From Pseudoalteromonas sp. MMG010 (lineage in GTDB: Bacteria > Pseudomonadota > Gammaproteobacteria > Enterobacterales > Alteromonadaceae): a stretch of 64,000 nucleotides of DNA. The notes beneath the pieces are model-generated. The model saw only the letters and a list, made by a program, of their open reading frames with translations. It was not told the origin of the DNA and ran no database searches. Below, one piece after another: positions 16,929 to 26,043 of this stretch. Made by a program: the position numbers and the translations under genes. Positions within the stretch are counted from its first letter, which is position 1, and each line of letters starts with the position of its first letter. Location: NCBI RefSeq assembly GCF_018100905.1, contig NZ_JAGJEG010000012.1:1-64000 (forward strand), written 5' to 3'.

Positions 16929-19463
16929 TTAAAAGCTGTAAGTCACATTACCATAAAGGAAGCGACCATCTAGGCTGTAAGGTGTATATGGACTGTATGG
17001 GAAGATTTGTCCAAAGGTTGAGTAACCAATATTTCCTACCGTTGCTTCAGGGTACTGATCGAATAGGTTATTCGCCCCTAGAGCAAATTTCCACGATTCA
17101 TCAGGGCGATAAGCTACTTCGAGATCGGTGATCCATTTAGCATCTAAGTATTCGTCACCCTCAGCTGTAGTTGAAATATCTGCTACTTCACCATAACGTG
17201 TAACGCGCAGTGTTGTTTGCCATTGGTTAATATTCCACACCGCCGATAAGTTTAATTTGGTATCGGGAGTTCCTTCTTCAAATCGCCCTATTTCACGACG
17301 CGCAAATAACACGTAGTCTTCGCCTAATGAGTTTAGCTCCTCTGGGTTATCTTTAACATGAGTAACTTCAGTATCGTTTACATTAGCTGCTGCATTTAAG
17401 CGTAGGTCACCGTAATCCGCTAACGCGATATTGTAGGTAAGTACAACATCAACCCCTTGGGTGCGCGAGTCTATAGCGTTGGTAAAATAACGAACACTGT
17501 CGGTATTAACCTCACCTGCGCTCGCTAAAATTTGTGCGACTGCATCACCTGATAATGTTTCAGACAATACGATACGGTCATCAATATCAATACGGTATGC
17601 ATCAACCGTTAGGCTAAAGTTCCCTTGAGTATAAATAAAGCCTGCGGTTAAATTTACCGACTCTTCTGCTTCAAGCTCTGTTGCACCTAAAGCTTGTGCT
17701 GCTGATGCGTTAACAGGAAATAAACCGACTTCAAAAGGTTGATTGTTTTCAAGTACGGTAGATATTTGGCGGTACGAACTTTGTGCTAGTGATGGCGCAC
17801 GAAAGCCTGTGCTAACAGCTCCACGAAATGAAAGGTGATCATTAATGCTATAACGAGTTGCTAGTTTTGAGGTCAAGGTATCGCCAAAATCGCTATAGTC
17901 TTCATAACGTCCTGCGAGGACTACATTTAACTTTTCTGTTAAATAGGTGTCTAATTCAACAAATACAGCAATATTATGGCGGCTTTCATCGGTAACACTT
18001 TGTGGGCCAAACCCAGATAATACTTGTGCACCACCGGCTGCAATAGCATTACCTTGCTCATCTAGCGCAGTAATATAAGAAGCTTCTTCACCTTGCTCTA
18101 TGGTGTAGTTTTCTTTGCGATACTCAGTACCTAAATTAAAAAACACCTCATCAGGTAAGCCTAAATCGAGTACCGTGCTTGCTGTGCCATTAACAATAAA
18201 CTGCTCGTAAACAAGCGCACCGTTATCAAATTCGGTAGGGCTATTTACTCCTAGCGAAGTGTTTAAGCTGTTAACAACACCAAAAGAAAAGTCGTTACGG
18301 CCGTAGTTGGTACTTACATCCCAACTCCAATCACCTGTTTCGCCTTGTACGCCCAATGCTAAAGAGTAATCTTCAACATCAGACACTATTTGTGGTAAAA
18401 AACCATCGGGGTATATTTCTATCACATTGCGGTCATCGTTTGCACGACGATAAAATCCGCCTGAGTTACCTTCACGATTTGAGTAACTACCAAAAGAATA
18501 TAAGTTTAAAGCATTTTCAAATTCGTAACCCATATTGTAAAACAGGGCATAATCTTCTAATTCGGCTTTACCAAAACGATGGTTATAACGGTCGATAGTA
18601 AATTCACGCGGGTCTAGGCTGCCATCTTCAAGGCGGTCGTATTGCTCGCGTGGGTCAAAGCCTGAGCGTTGAGTTGAGTCGTTATCGCGATATTCAATAG
18701 AGACATTTACAAAACCATTATCGGCAAGCGCAAAGCCTGAATTTGCACTAATCGTACGGGTAGCGCCGTCATTCACTTTTCGGTCTTCGCCTGTCGTAAA
18801 TGCAAGGTCGCCATTTGCGTCGGCGTAAGTGCTTTCTAGGTTAGGTACACCGGCCATTTGGGTGTCGTATTCACCGTAGGTTACGCTTACGCTGCCGCCT
18901 TCGGTGGCATCTTTAAGTACAATGTTAATTACCCCTGCAATTGCATCAGAGCCGTATTGCGCTGCAGCGCCATCGCGTAGTACTTCAACACGTTTAATAG
19001 CCGATGTAGGAATCATATTTAAATCAACCGCAGTTGAACCACGTCCCACTGTACCGCCAAGGTTTAATAGAGCCCCTGAGTGGCGACGTTTACCATTAAC
19101 AAGAACTAAGGTGTGATCGGGCGCTAAGCCTCTTAATACAGCAGGGCGAGCATGGTCGGTACCATCGGCAAGTGTCGCGCTAGGGTAATTAAAGCTAGGG
19201 ATTTGATTGGCCAGTACTTGGCTTATTTCTAATTGTCCTGTGCTAGCCATATCGCTATTGGTAATAATATCAACGGGTACGGTACTTTCAGCTACACTTC
19301 GTAAACTACGGCGAGTACCCGTGACAGAAATGACTTCAATGCTTTCCTGTGCTTGGCTTTGAGATTGCTCTGCGGCGAATGTGTTACTAGATACTGAGCC
19401 TAATATTGTTGTAATTGCCACAGTGAGGGCTAACTTTTTAGCCGATAAACCGTTATGTGTCAT
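16929..19463 (-). CDS. TonB-dependent outer-membrane receptor (substrate unknown)
   Basis: An 844-residue receptor with a signal peptide ending about residue 30 (NTFAA). A TonB-box-like IEVISVTGTRR lies near residue 42, followed by a plug domain with VLRGLAPDHTLVLVNGKRRH and RVEVLRDGAAAQYGSDAIAGVINI. A 22-stranded barrel region ends in the aromatic-terminated GNVTYSF. This subtype is abundant in marine Alteromonadales; its cargo (siderophore, vitamin, peptide or glycan) cannot be told from sequence. No Fur or Zur box was seen in the 290 bases upstream. It is followed by a shared terminator, so it is probably monocistronic. Confidence 0.9.
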   Translation of the reverse strand: MTHNGLSAKKLALTVAITTILGSVSSNTFAAEQSQSQAQESIEVISVTGTRRSLRSVAESTVPVDIITNSDMASTGQLEISQVLANQIPSFNYPSATLADGTDHARPAVLRGLAPDHTLVLVNGKRRHSGALLNLGGTVGRGSTAVDLNMIPTSAIKRVEVLRDGAAAQYGSDAIAGVINIVLKDATEGGSVSVTYGEYDTQMAGVPNLESTYADANGDLAFTTGEDRKVNDGATRTISANSGFALADNGFVNVSIEYRDNDSTQRSGFDPREQYDRLEDGSLDPREFTIDRYNHRFGKAELEDYALFYNMGYEFENALNLYSFGSYSNREGNSGGFYRRANDDRNVIEIYPDGFLPQIVSDVEDYSLALGVQGETGDWSWDVSTNYGRNDFSFGVVNSLNTSLGVNSPTEFDNGALVYEQFIVNGTASTVLDLGLPDEVFFNLGTEYRKENYTIEQGEEASYITALDEQGNAIAAGGAQVLSGFGPQSVTDESRHNIAVFVELDTYLTEKLNVVLAGRYEDYSDFGDTLTSKLATRYSINDHLSFRGAVSTGFRAPSLAQSSYRQISTVLENNQPFEVGLFPVNASAAQALGATELEAEESVNLTAGFIYTQGNFSLTVDAYRIDIDDRIVLSETLSGDAVAQILASAGEVNTDSVRYFTNAIDSRTQGVDVVLTYNIALADYGDLRLNAAANVNDTEVTHVKDNPEELNSLGEDYVLFARREIGRFEEGTPDTKLNLSAVWNINQWQTTLRVTRYGEVADISTTAEGDEYLDAKWITDLEVAYRPDESWKFALGANNLFDQYPEATVGNIGYSTFGQIFPYSPYTPYSLDGRFLYGNVTYSF

Positions 19464-19703
19464 TAATTGATTCTCTTACTGCTAGATGATTTTAAAAAAG
19501 AGCGCATGATATAGAACTCTCTACAGCACCGCAAAGATAAAAATAAACTAACTTATTCAAAGTTGTATGTAGTTAGGCTCAGTGTTTACGCATGTTAATG
19601 CTATTTCGATCAAAAATTCACAACATGGTATCGAATGTCTGCAAGGTGAGCTAAATATGAGGAACTTGGTTTTTATAGCTTAGATAATAAAAGTGGGTAT
19701 GAG

Positions 19704-19736
19704 TGATAAAAAAGGCCAAACAGGTGTTTGGCCTAT
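19704..19736 (-). terminator. Terminator of the PepSY-DUF2271-DUF4198 operon
   Basis: Nine-bp perfect stem AGGCCAAAC (19713-19721) / GTTTGGCCT (19726-19734). On the minus strand it is followed by a run of T, 20 bases past the DUF4198 stop. The rest of 19464-19754 is the TonB receptor upstream region, with nothing else recognised. Confidence 0.85.
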
Positions 19737-19754
19737 GGGCTTTATAAGCGCTAA

Positions 19755-20600
19755 TTATTCAGGTGCAACTTCGAGTGTTGTGAATAATGCATAGCGGCCA
19801 GCATCAACACCGGCTTCATCAACTTTAACTTTGTTTGACGTTTCAATAAGGTATAAGCCAGGTTCTTGCCATGTGGTGCTAAAAAAGCCATTTTCATCAG
19901 TAGTTACTTTTACTTCACCACGTTCATTACGGTAGCGGGTATCGCCTTTTAAAATCATGACTTCAATGCCTTTGCCTGCAGGCTTGCCATCTTGTAACAG
20001 CTGAAATTTAGCGCTTTCGCCTACAAATAAATCATTTGGGTGTGTAGGACCTGCCAACTCTAAGCCAGAACCTAGCTGTGCTGGTTTAGATGTACCGTTG
20101 CGGCTAACAAATGTATCAACCGTTGAAATCATTTTAGTTGTTTGTATTTCTTTTGCATCTTTAGGTAAATTCACATCTGCTTTTTTACCAAAAACGCGCT
20201 TACGTTTACCTTCCGCATTTTTGTAAAACGTCATGTAAAGAGGGGTTTGTGTCATGGCTATATGATAAGTGCCTTGCGCTTTTAGGCTAACTGCTGCAGA
20301 GCTTTTACGTTGTAAGTAATAGGCACGAATAGTCTCTGAAACAGGCTCGCCATTTGGCGCTAATGCCATGATTAATGAATCATCGTACGCAGCCCCTTTT
20401 TGCTTTGGTTTAAAGGCTTTGTCGGGGGCAAAAATTTCGTTTGATACGCTAGCATCAATCATGACGTAATGCGCTTTATCACCCGATAATGAGGTATGTG
20501 AAGGTAGTAACCAGCGGCTATGAGCACTTGCCGATGTTGATACCAGTGCAGATAAGCTAAGTGCACCAATTAATGCGGTTTTTAATAATGTTGTTTTCAT
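19755..20600 (-). CDS. DUF4198 periplasmic protein, last gene of Fur-controlled operon
   Basis: A 281-residue protein with a signal peptide ending SASA at about 26, directly followed by HSRWLLPS, the N-terminal His-containing motif of the DUF4198 family. The C-terminal 100 residues (GLELAGPTHPNDLFVGESAKF, DENGFFSTTWQEPGLYLIE) look like an immunoglobulin-like fold. DUF4198 proteins often sit with TonB receptors and PepSY proteins in iron or other metal uptake loci. Here the gene follows DUF2271 and PepSY genes behind a Fur box. A role in periplasmic metal handling is inferred. AAGGA precedes the ATG. Confidence 0.82.
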   Translation of the reverse strand: MKTTLLKTALIGALSLSALVSTSASAHSRWLLPSHTSLSGDKAHYVMIDASVSNEIFAPDKAFKPKQKGAAYDDSLIMALAPNGEPVSETIRAYYLQRKSSAAVSLKAQGTYHIAMTQTPLYMTFYKNAEGKRKRVFGKKADVNLPKDAKEIQTTKMISTVDTFVSRNGTSKPAQLGSGLELAGPTHPNDLFVGESAKFQLLQDGKPAGKGIEVMILKGDTRYRNERGEVKVTTDENGFFSTTWQEPGLYLIETSNKVKVDEAGVDAGRYALFTTLEVAPE

Positions 20601-20642
20601 TTTGAATCCTTAAATTTTAAATATCGATGATATTGGTGTCAT

Positions 20643-21152
20643 TTACAGTGCGTTGATTGTTACAAAGCTTTGCGAAAACTCTTTTTTACCTGCAATCGTC
20701 ACTTTACCCGATTGTGTTAAATCAAGTTCTACTCGTGAGTAATCGCGGCCACCTTCTTCACGTACAACTTCAATATTAAGTAAGTATTTTCCAGGCTTAA
20801 CTGCATTGCCGTTTAGATCTTTTCCATCCCAGTTAATGGTGTAGCTGCCTGCGCGCTTGGTCGCGCCACTTACGCCATCAAAGTTAATGGCTTTCTTACC
20901 TGCTTTGCGCCACCATTGACGTAAGTCTTTAAACCATTCTGCTTTTTGTACCCATAAAGTAATTGTTGTTACATGTTTACGTTTTGGTGTTTCAAGCCAA
21001 ACAGCAACATATGGGCGATGGTAAGGCTGTACATCAAGGTTGGGTAACGTGAGTTCTATTTCGAGTGGGCTGGTATTTGCGTGCGCACTACTTTGAAATA
21101 ATAACGTCATGATTAATAAAATAGCGCTGATTAAGCGTGTTGAGTTTAACAT
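20643..21152 (-). CDS. DUF2271 secreted protein
   Basis: A 169-residue protein with a signal peptide ending SSAHA (about 25). The mature part matches DUF2271: RPYVAVWLETPKRKHV, WVQKAEWFKDLRQWWRKAG, and an Ig-like end NWDGKDLNGNAVKPGKY. Its ATG overlaps the stop of the PepSY gene (TAATG), so they are coupled. DUF2271 with a PepSY-TM protein is a recurring pair in iron-regulated loci; the Ig-like FlgD-type fold suggests a periplasmic structural or binding role. The function is not established. Confidence 0.85.
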   Translation of the reverse strand: MLNSTRLISAILLIMTLLFQSSAHANTSPLEIELTLPNLDVQPYHRPYVAVWLETPKRKHVTTITLWVQKAEWFKDLRQWWRKAGKKAINFDGVSGATKRAGSYTINWDGKDLNGNAVKPGKYLLNIEVVREEGGRDYSRVELDLTQSGKVTIAGKKEFSQSFVTINAL

Positions 21153-21784
21153 TAAGACACTCCTTTAATTTGCGGTACCCAACATAAATAAATAACCAAA
21201 GGAGTAACAACTCCCAGCAAGGTTAAACCTATTCCTGTTAAGCGTTTTTTTCTGTTTTGAAATAATATGATCATCCCAGTAAGCGAAAATATAATTATGA
21301 ATACTGCCGATATATCTATCACCCAGCTCCACACTTCACCGGTATAACGACCTTTATGTAAGTCGCCCATAATGCTTAAAATCCCTCCAGTTTGATACTC
21401 GACAAGCAGTTCGCCTGCGTTAAAGTCAAACTCAATATAGGCATAGCCTGCAGGTAACGGATAATCGAGCATTACCAGGCTATCTTCTTTTTCCCATTCA
21501 ATGCTTTTAGGATTAGATAGCGAATATTGCTGTGTTATAAAGGCTTCTATCTCGGGGTAGAGGGTAGGCAGAGTGTCGCGTTGCTTATTTGCTTTAATAA
21601 GTAATGAGTTTGGGATCGCAAGCGTGTTATCGGCATTGTTTTTATCGTTTTTTAACCAATCAACATGATTAAGCACAATTCCGCTAATACAAAATAAGAT
21701 CAGTAAAAAAAAGAGAGCTGTAGAAATATAAATATGTAAAGCGCGGCTTATACTATAAATCGCTCGCTTGTTAAAAAACGCCAT
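21152..21784 (-). CDS. Short PepSY-associated membrane protein
   Basis: A 210-residue protein with a first membrane segment at about residues 15-38 (ALHIYISTALFFLLILF), a periplasmic PepSY-like region, then membrane segments near 148-170 and 182-205. The DLHKGRYTGEVWSW motif is typical of PepSY-TM proteins and of the iron-related PiuB family, which are proposed to help ferric reduction. It is first in the operon with DUF2271 and DUF4198, and a near-perfect Fur box lies about 40 bases upstream of its start. Confidence 0.85.
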   Translation of the reverse strand: MAFFNKRAIYSISRALHIYISTALFFLLILFCISGIVLNHVDWLKNDKNNADNTLAIPNSLLIKANKQRDTLPTLYPEIEAFITQQYSLSNPKSIEWEKEDSLVMLDYPLPAGYAYIEFDFNAGELLVEYQTGGILSIMGDLHKGRYTGEVWSWVIDISAVFIIIFSLTGMIILFQNRKKRLTGIGLTLLGVVTPLVIYLCWVPQIKGVS

Positions 21785-21821
21785 AAAGTTAATTTTAATT
21801 TATTTTAAAACCATACCGATA

Positions 21822-21836
21822 TGATAATCATTTTCA
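21822..21836 (-). promoter_or_regulatory. Fur box upstream of PepSY-DUF2271-DUF4198
   Basis: TGATAATCATTTTCA matches the 7-1-7 Fur consensus TGATAATnATTATCA at all but one defined position. It lies 38 bases upstream of the PepSY start, suitable for iron repression of the three-gene operon. Confidence 0.82.
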
Positions 21837-21906
21837 TTAAGAATTACAAATAAACTAATTAACTTACTTACTAAACTTTACTTTTACTTGGTGTTAACAA
21901 TGAGGG

Positions 21907-22302
21907 TTAAGATGTGGGAATGATACTAGGACGTAATATTAAATAGATTAATACCGTTATCTCTATTAACGCTACACACCCGATCACCCATATTGGAGCG
22001 CTACTGTAGAGTAAAAAAATAAACCCAATTAACATACCAATAGCAGCGTATACCTTGGCTTTTATAGGGACAATACGATATTTTTGCCAATGCTGTAATG
22101 GACTACCATATCGCGGGTGGGTTAGTAGCCAGTGAGCTAATGCAGGAGATGAGCGAGTAAAACACGCTAACGCTAAAATAAAAAAGATAGTTGTAGGCAT
22201 GACAGGTAAAAATATACCGATAATGCCAAGTGCAACCAATAATAACCCAAGCATTTTAAGGCTGATGTTTTTATAGCGGACCAAGGTTTGTTTTATTTTC
22301 AT
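21907..22302 (-). CDS. ybaN: DUF454 (YbaN-like) inner-membrane protein
   Basis: A 131-residue protein with hydrophobic segments at about 14-32, 35-50 and 85-125. The family motifs LGIIGIFLPVMPTTIFFILALACF and HPRYGSPLQHW are clear. YbaN-like proteins are common small inner-membrane proteins of unknown function. In several gammaproteobacteria they lie near heme or iron genes; here the Fur-controlled PepSY operon follows 122 bases downstream but has its own Fur box. Confidence 0.88.
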   Translation of the reverse strand: MKIKQTLVRYKNISLKMLGLLLVALGIIGIFLPVMPTTIFFILALACFTRSSPALAHWLLTHPRYGSPLQHWQKYRIVPIKAKVYAAIGMLIGFIFLLYSSAPIWVIGCVALIEITVLIYLILRPSIIPTS

Positions 22303-22379
22303 AAACAGTAAATTATTTTGGCAAAATGAAATTTAACTAATATTCATTAGGTAAATAAAAGGCCGTTAAGGTAATAATA

Positions 22380-22424
22380 ATTTAGCTGATAAGCACAGTG
22401 TAGTAAACGGTGCTTAAAGCTAAA
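22380..22424 (-). terminator. Hairpin after the MarR gene
   Basis: TTTAGCT and TAAGCAC pair with GTGCTTA and AGCTAAA to form an interrupted 14-bp stem ending a few bases from the MarR stop at 22430. The tail on the minus strand is AT-rich but not a clean T run, so termination is likely but not certain. Confidence 0.5.
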
Positions 22425-22429
22425 TACTG

Positions 22430-22912
22430 TTATTCTTTTGTGGCTTGTGTAAGTGCGCCAACTTCTAATAATGGCGATGCATCAATTTTATCGGCATCCA
22501 TCATTGCAGCAACACGTTGCATTGAGGAAAGCAGTAAGCTTTGTTCCCATTCTTCTAAGGCAGAAAAATTTTCAATAAAATGCTCTTGTAGTGGCTGCGG
22601 CGCTTTATTTAAAAGTGCTTGGCCTTGTTCTGTTAAATGAAGGCTAACACGACGTTTATCAGTGAGGCTTCGTATGCGTGTCACCAGCCCTCTGCTTTCA
22701 ATTCGGTCTAAAATATTGGTGACTGTTGCTGGGCTTAAATTAACATTTTGTGCAATACGACTCGCTGTAATACCGTCGGTCTTAAACACTTCCTGCATAA
22801 TTAACAATTGTGGACCTGTTAACCCCGAAGTTTTATTGAGTTGTTTCGAGTGTAAATCAATCGCACGTATCACTTTGCGTAAAGAAACCAATAATTCGTC
22901 ATATTTTTGCAT
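22430..22912 (-). CDS. MarR family transcriptional regulator
   Basis: A 160-residue protein with a winged helix at about 35-105: GLTGPQLLIMQEVF, then ITASRIAQNVNLSPATVTNILDRIESRGLVTR, then the wing SLTDKRRVSLHLTEQG. Dimerisation helices flank it. MarR proteins respond to phenolic ligands or oxidants. No Cys is placed as in OhrR. It is divergent from yeaD across 176 bases that contain the perfect palindrome TTGAATTCAA, a reasonable autoregulatory operator. The regulated target is unknown. Confidence 0.9.
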   Translation of the reverse strand: MQKYDELLVSLRKVIRAIDLHSKQLNKTSGLTGPQLLIMQEVFKTDGITASRIAQNVNLSPATVTNILDRIESRGLVTRIRSLTDKRRVSLHLTEQGQALLNKAPQPLQEHFIENFSALEEWEQSLLLSSMQRVAAMMDADKIDASPLLEVGALTQATKE

Positions 22913-22975
22913 TAGTGTATCTCATATAAGGGCAAAGTTAGCGGCATAATCCAGAAATGTTACACATCTAATAAA

Positions 22976-22985
22976 TTGAATTCAA
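22976..22985. promoter_or_regulatory. Palindrome in the MarR/yeaD divergent region; possible MarR operator
   Basis: TTGAATTCAA is a perfect 10-bp palindrome 63 bases upstream of the MarR start and about 104 bases upstream of yeaD. It resembles the AT-rich inverted repeats bound by MarR dimers. Evidence is position and symmetry only. Confidence 0.4.
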
Positions 22986-23088
22986 ATAATATGCGTTAAA
23001 AGTGGGCTAATTTATAGTTGTAATGTACGAAGCGTGTTTATATCGTTATTATAAATAAGTTAAAAATGTTTAAAAAATAGGAAATTCA

Positions 23089-23943
23089 ATGAAATTATCA
23101 CCCGCTGTTAGCATTGAGCGCTTAGCCAGTGGCCTAGAATATATTAATGTTGAAAGCGACTTATGTAGCGCTAAAATATTTTTACAAGGTGCACATATTA
23201 GTGAGTTTATACCTAAAGGCAACAAGCCCTTGTTATGGGTTTCTAGTGATGAAACGTTTGAACAAGGTACAAGCATACGAGGCGGCATTCCGGTATGTTG
23301 GCCGTGGTTTGGTAATCATGAAAACAGTGAGTTTCCTGCTCATGGGTTTGCGCGTACGAGCGTATGGCAAGCCGATGAAGTACATGAAAGTAATAACGAA
23401 ATCAGTGTTAGCTTAAAATTGCCAATGCGACAAGTTGACACGACGCTTTGGCCGCATCAATCAAGCTTAAAAATAGAGTTTGTGTTAAGCAATACACTAA
23501 CGGTGCATTTAACAACGACTAACTTAAGTGCGCAGGCATTTAGTTACACTCAAGCTCTGCATAGCTACTTTCCCACCTCGGCAATTAGCGATACACAAGT
23601 GGAGGGCTTACAGGGCGCACAATTTATTGAGTTTAACGAAGGCCCGTTTAAACAAAACGATGTGGTCACGTTTGCACGCGAAACCGATCAGGTATATACC
23701 CATGCTGCACCTGAGCAGCTTATACATACTCCTGAGGGGATTATTAAAGTGGGCCGCGAAAACTCAACGTCATGCGTGCTTTGGAACCCGTGGATTGATA
23801 AAGCGCAGCGCTTGTCTCATTTTGCCGATGATGAATATCAGTACATGGTGTGTTTAGAGGCTGCAAATGTACTAAGTGATACCGTTACACTTGAGCCTAA
23901 ACAAAGCCACACACTTACGACCACCATAAGCTGGTGTAAATAG
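23089..23943 (+). CDS. yeaD: D-hexose-6-phosphate mutarotase (YeaD-like aldose 1-epimerase)
   Basis: A 284-residue cytoplasmic beta-sandwich protein. Family motifs are SAKIFLQGAHISEF near residue 27, SIRGGIPVCWPWFGNH near 63, the catalytic-region FPAHGFAR near 84, then QALHSYFPTS near 155 and VLWNPW near 228. The YeaD group interconverts the alpha and beta forms of hexose 6-phosphates. GGAAA precedes the ATG. Two PH-domain genes follow 18 bases later but are functionally unrelated, so co-transcription may be incidental. Confidence 0.9.
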   Translation: MKLSPAVSIERLASGLEYINVESDLCSAKIFLQGAHISEFIPKGNKPLLWVSSDETFEQGTSIRGGIPVCWPWFGNHENSEFPAHGFARTSVWQADEVHESNNEISVSLKLPMRQVDTTLWPHQSSLKIEFVLSNTLTVHLTTTNLSAQAFSYTQALHSYFPTSAISDTQVEGLQGAQFIEFNEGPFKQNDVVTFARETDQVYTHAAPEQLIHTPEGIIKVGRENSTSCVLWNPWIDKAQRLSHFADDEYQYMVCLEAANVLSDTVTLEPKQSHTLTTTISWCK

Positions 23944-23961
23944 TTGAATTAAGGATAACCT

Positions 23962-24492
23962 GTGTTTAGTAACCCTCAATTAATACAATTTCCGCAGCAT
24001 GAAGCGATTAGATTTAACCCTCTTGCAGATAGAGCTTTGATGCATGTTCAGCTTAATTGGTTAATGTTTTACCTGCCTTTAATTGGGGTGTTAGGTGCTT
24101 TTTATTATATAAATAGCGACTTATGGGGTCATTTAAAACCTTATTTGTTAGTGATTACCCCTGTATTAATTATTACATCTTTGTTTTATAACGTATTAAA
24201 TGTACGTTTGCAGGGGGTGGCAGTGCGTGCCCACGATATAGCCCTTAAAAAAGGGGTTATTTGGCAAAAGGTGACCATTTTACCTTTAGCTCGTGTTCAA
24301 CATATAGAAATTCATCGAGGGCCATTAGAGCGAAAATTAGGGTTAGCCAGTTTAAAGCTCTATAGTGCAGGTGGAATGAGCGCTGATTTACAACTAACAG
24401 GTTTAACACATACTCATTGCAAAGAAATACGACAATTTGTGCAAAATTACGGTATTGACGGTAGTAAAGAGCAAGCGATTAACCATGACTAG
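23962..24492 (+). CDS. Bacterial PH-domain membrane protein (YdbS-like)
   Basis: A 176-residue protein from a GTG at 23962 that follows AAGGA. Two membrane segments (about 34-52 and 60-80) are followed by a bPH2 domain with the hallmark KKGVIWQKVTILPLARVQHIEIHRGPLERKLGLA. YdbS/YdbT pairs are membrane proteins of poorly known function; homologues in Bacillus affect sensitivity to a bacteriocin. The last 8 bases overlap the next gene, so the two are coupled and probably form a complex. Confidence 0.85.
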   Translation: MFSNPQLIQFPQHEAIRFNPLADRALMHVQLNWLMFYLPLIGVLGAFYYINSDLWGHLKPYLLVITPVLIITSLFYNVLNVRLQGVAVRAHDIALKKGVIWQKVTILPLARVQHIEIHRGPLERKLGLASLKLYSAGGMSADLQLTGLTHTHCKEIRQFVQNYGIDGSKEQAINHD

Positions 24493-26035
24493 CGATATAC
24501 ATACCCATCAAAATTCACAACCGGTTTGGCAAAAAGTATCGCCTTGGGCTTTAGTGTATTTTGTGGTGCATTTTAGTGTGCGCTTTGTTAAAGATGGGCT
24601 GTTAAATTTACTTCCCATGCTGGTGGTTTTTGTTACTCAGGTTGAAAATAAACTATTTTGGGGGCAAATCGCTGCGCTTGTTGCTGTGTGTGGATTAGTG
24701 CTGTACTCGTTACTTTATTATTTAAACTTTAAATACAGCATTTCTGATGATAACGAAATTTTACTTAATAAAGGAGTGCTTCAAAAAGAGCGCTTAACCC
24801 TTAAATTTTCACGAGTACAAAATGTAAATATTGCCACTCCTTTTTATTTTACCCCCGTTAACTTAGTTAATTGTATTTTTGATGCTGCAGGCAGTACCGC
24901 ACAAGAAGTGGTGTTACCGGGTGTGACTAATGAATATGCACAAGCCATGCGTAAGCAAATATTTACCTACAAAGAAAAGCAACAAATCGCAACAAGCGAT
25001 ATCAGCGATGATACGAACGATGATGATTACGATGAAAAAAGCTTATTAATCAGCAATAAAGAAATTGCTAAATTTGGCTTAATGTCGAATATGGCTATTT
25101 TAGCATTTGCTGCTGCCGCTCCTTTTATTAACGCCACTATTAACTTTTTAGAAAAGCAGTTAATAGCTAACCTTGAAGGATTTTATAAGCAAGAGCTTGG
25201 ACTGATCACAACGGCCGCTGCATTTGCTGTAGCAACGTTGGTCGTAATGCTCTTTTTAATGGCAATATTATTATCGGTAGCTATGGCGTTGGCTCGATTT
25301 TATAACTTTGAAGTGTATTTTAAAGACGCTAAGTTTAAACGTATTTCTGGTTTGTTAGAACGCCATCAGCTAACGATGAGCCTAGATAAAGTACAGTCGA
25401 TAGTCATTAAGCAAAATATTATGTCGCGTTTACTTAAACGCTATACACTGCAATGCTTACAGGCATCAAGTGGTGGGTGGGGGGCTAATGCGGCAAAAAA
25501 AAATAAGCAAACCTTAGTATTGCCTGTATTAACAAAGCCACAAGTAAATAGTGTATGCCAATGGGTTTATCCTTGGTTTGATAGTGAAAAGTTGATATTT
25601 AAAGGGGCACACCGTGCTTTACTGTATAAAAACTTAGCCTTTTTTGCTGCGCTCCCTAGCGTAGTTATATTTGGCCTATGTATCGCACTTGAGTTGACTA
25701 CTTTGATAAGCGTAGGGGGCGTTATTGTGCTTTCGGGTTTAGTGACGTTATCGTATCAGGGTTATGGATATTATTTGCATCAAGATCAAGGGCGGCACTA
25801 TTTAGTGATCAGAAAAGGCATGATTGGCGTTCAGTATCGTGTATTTGAGTTATATAAAGCACAAAGCGCGCACAGTATAAGTACCTATTTTATGCGTAAA
25901 TCGTCGCTGTCATCGGTGCATATTCAACTCGCATCGGGGTTTGCTTTTATGCCTTATATAAAAACGCCCGATGCAAACTATTTAATTGATTTTACTTTGT
26001 ATCAGGTTGAATCTGACACCCGAAGTTGGATGTAA
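24485..26035 (+). CDS. Bacterial PH-domain membrane protein with repeated bPH2 domains (YdbT-like)
   Basis: A 516-residue partner of the preceding gene. The start is the ATG at 24485, overlapping the YdbS-like stop. Paired membrane segments (about 45-90, 225-290 and 400-440) alternate with three bPH2-like domains, recognisable by NKGVLQKERLTLKFSRVQNV, SGLLERHQLTMSLDKVQSI and RKGMIGVQYRVFELYKAQSA. Such proteins come in YdbS/YdbT operons. The function is not established; a role in envelope lipid or peptide defence is only suggested by homologues. An acidic linker (DDTNDDDYDEK) lies near residue 175. Confidence 0.85.
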   Translation: MTSDIHTHQNSQPVWQKVSPWALVYFVVHFSVRFVKDGLLNLLPMLVVFVTQVENKLFWGQIAALVAVCGLVLYSLLYYLNFKYSISDDNEILLNKGVLQKERLTLKFSRVQNVNIATPFYFTPVNLVNCIFDAAGSTAQEVVLPGVTNEYAQAMRKQIFTYKEKQQIATSDISDDTNDDDYDEKSLLISNKEIAKFGLMSNMAILAFAAAAPFINATINFLEKQLIANLEGFYKQELGLITTAAAFAVATLVVMLFLMAILLSVAMALARFYNFEVYFKDAKFKRISGLLERHQLTMSLDKVQSIVIKQNIMSRLLKRYTLQCLQASSGGWGANAAKKNKQTLVLPVLTKPQVNSVCQWVYPWFDSEKLIFKGAHRALLYKNLAFFAALPSVVIFGLCIALELTTLISVGGVIVLSGLVTLSYQGYGYYLHQDQGRHYLVIRKGMIGVQYRVFELYKAQSAHSISTYFMRKSSLSSVHIQLASGFAFMPYIKTPDANYLIDFTLYQVESDTRSWM

Positions 26036-26043
26036 AAACTGCA

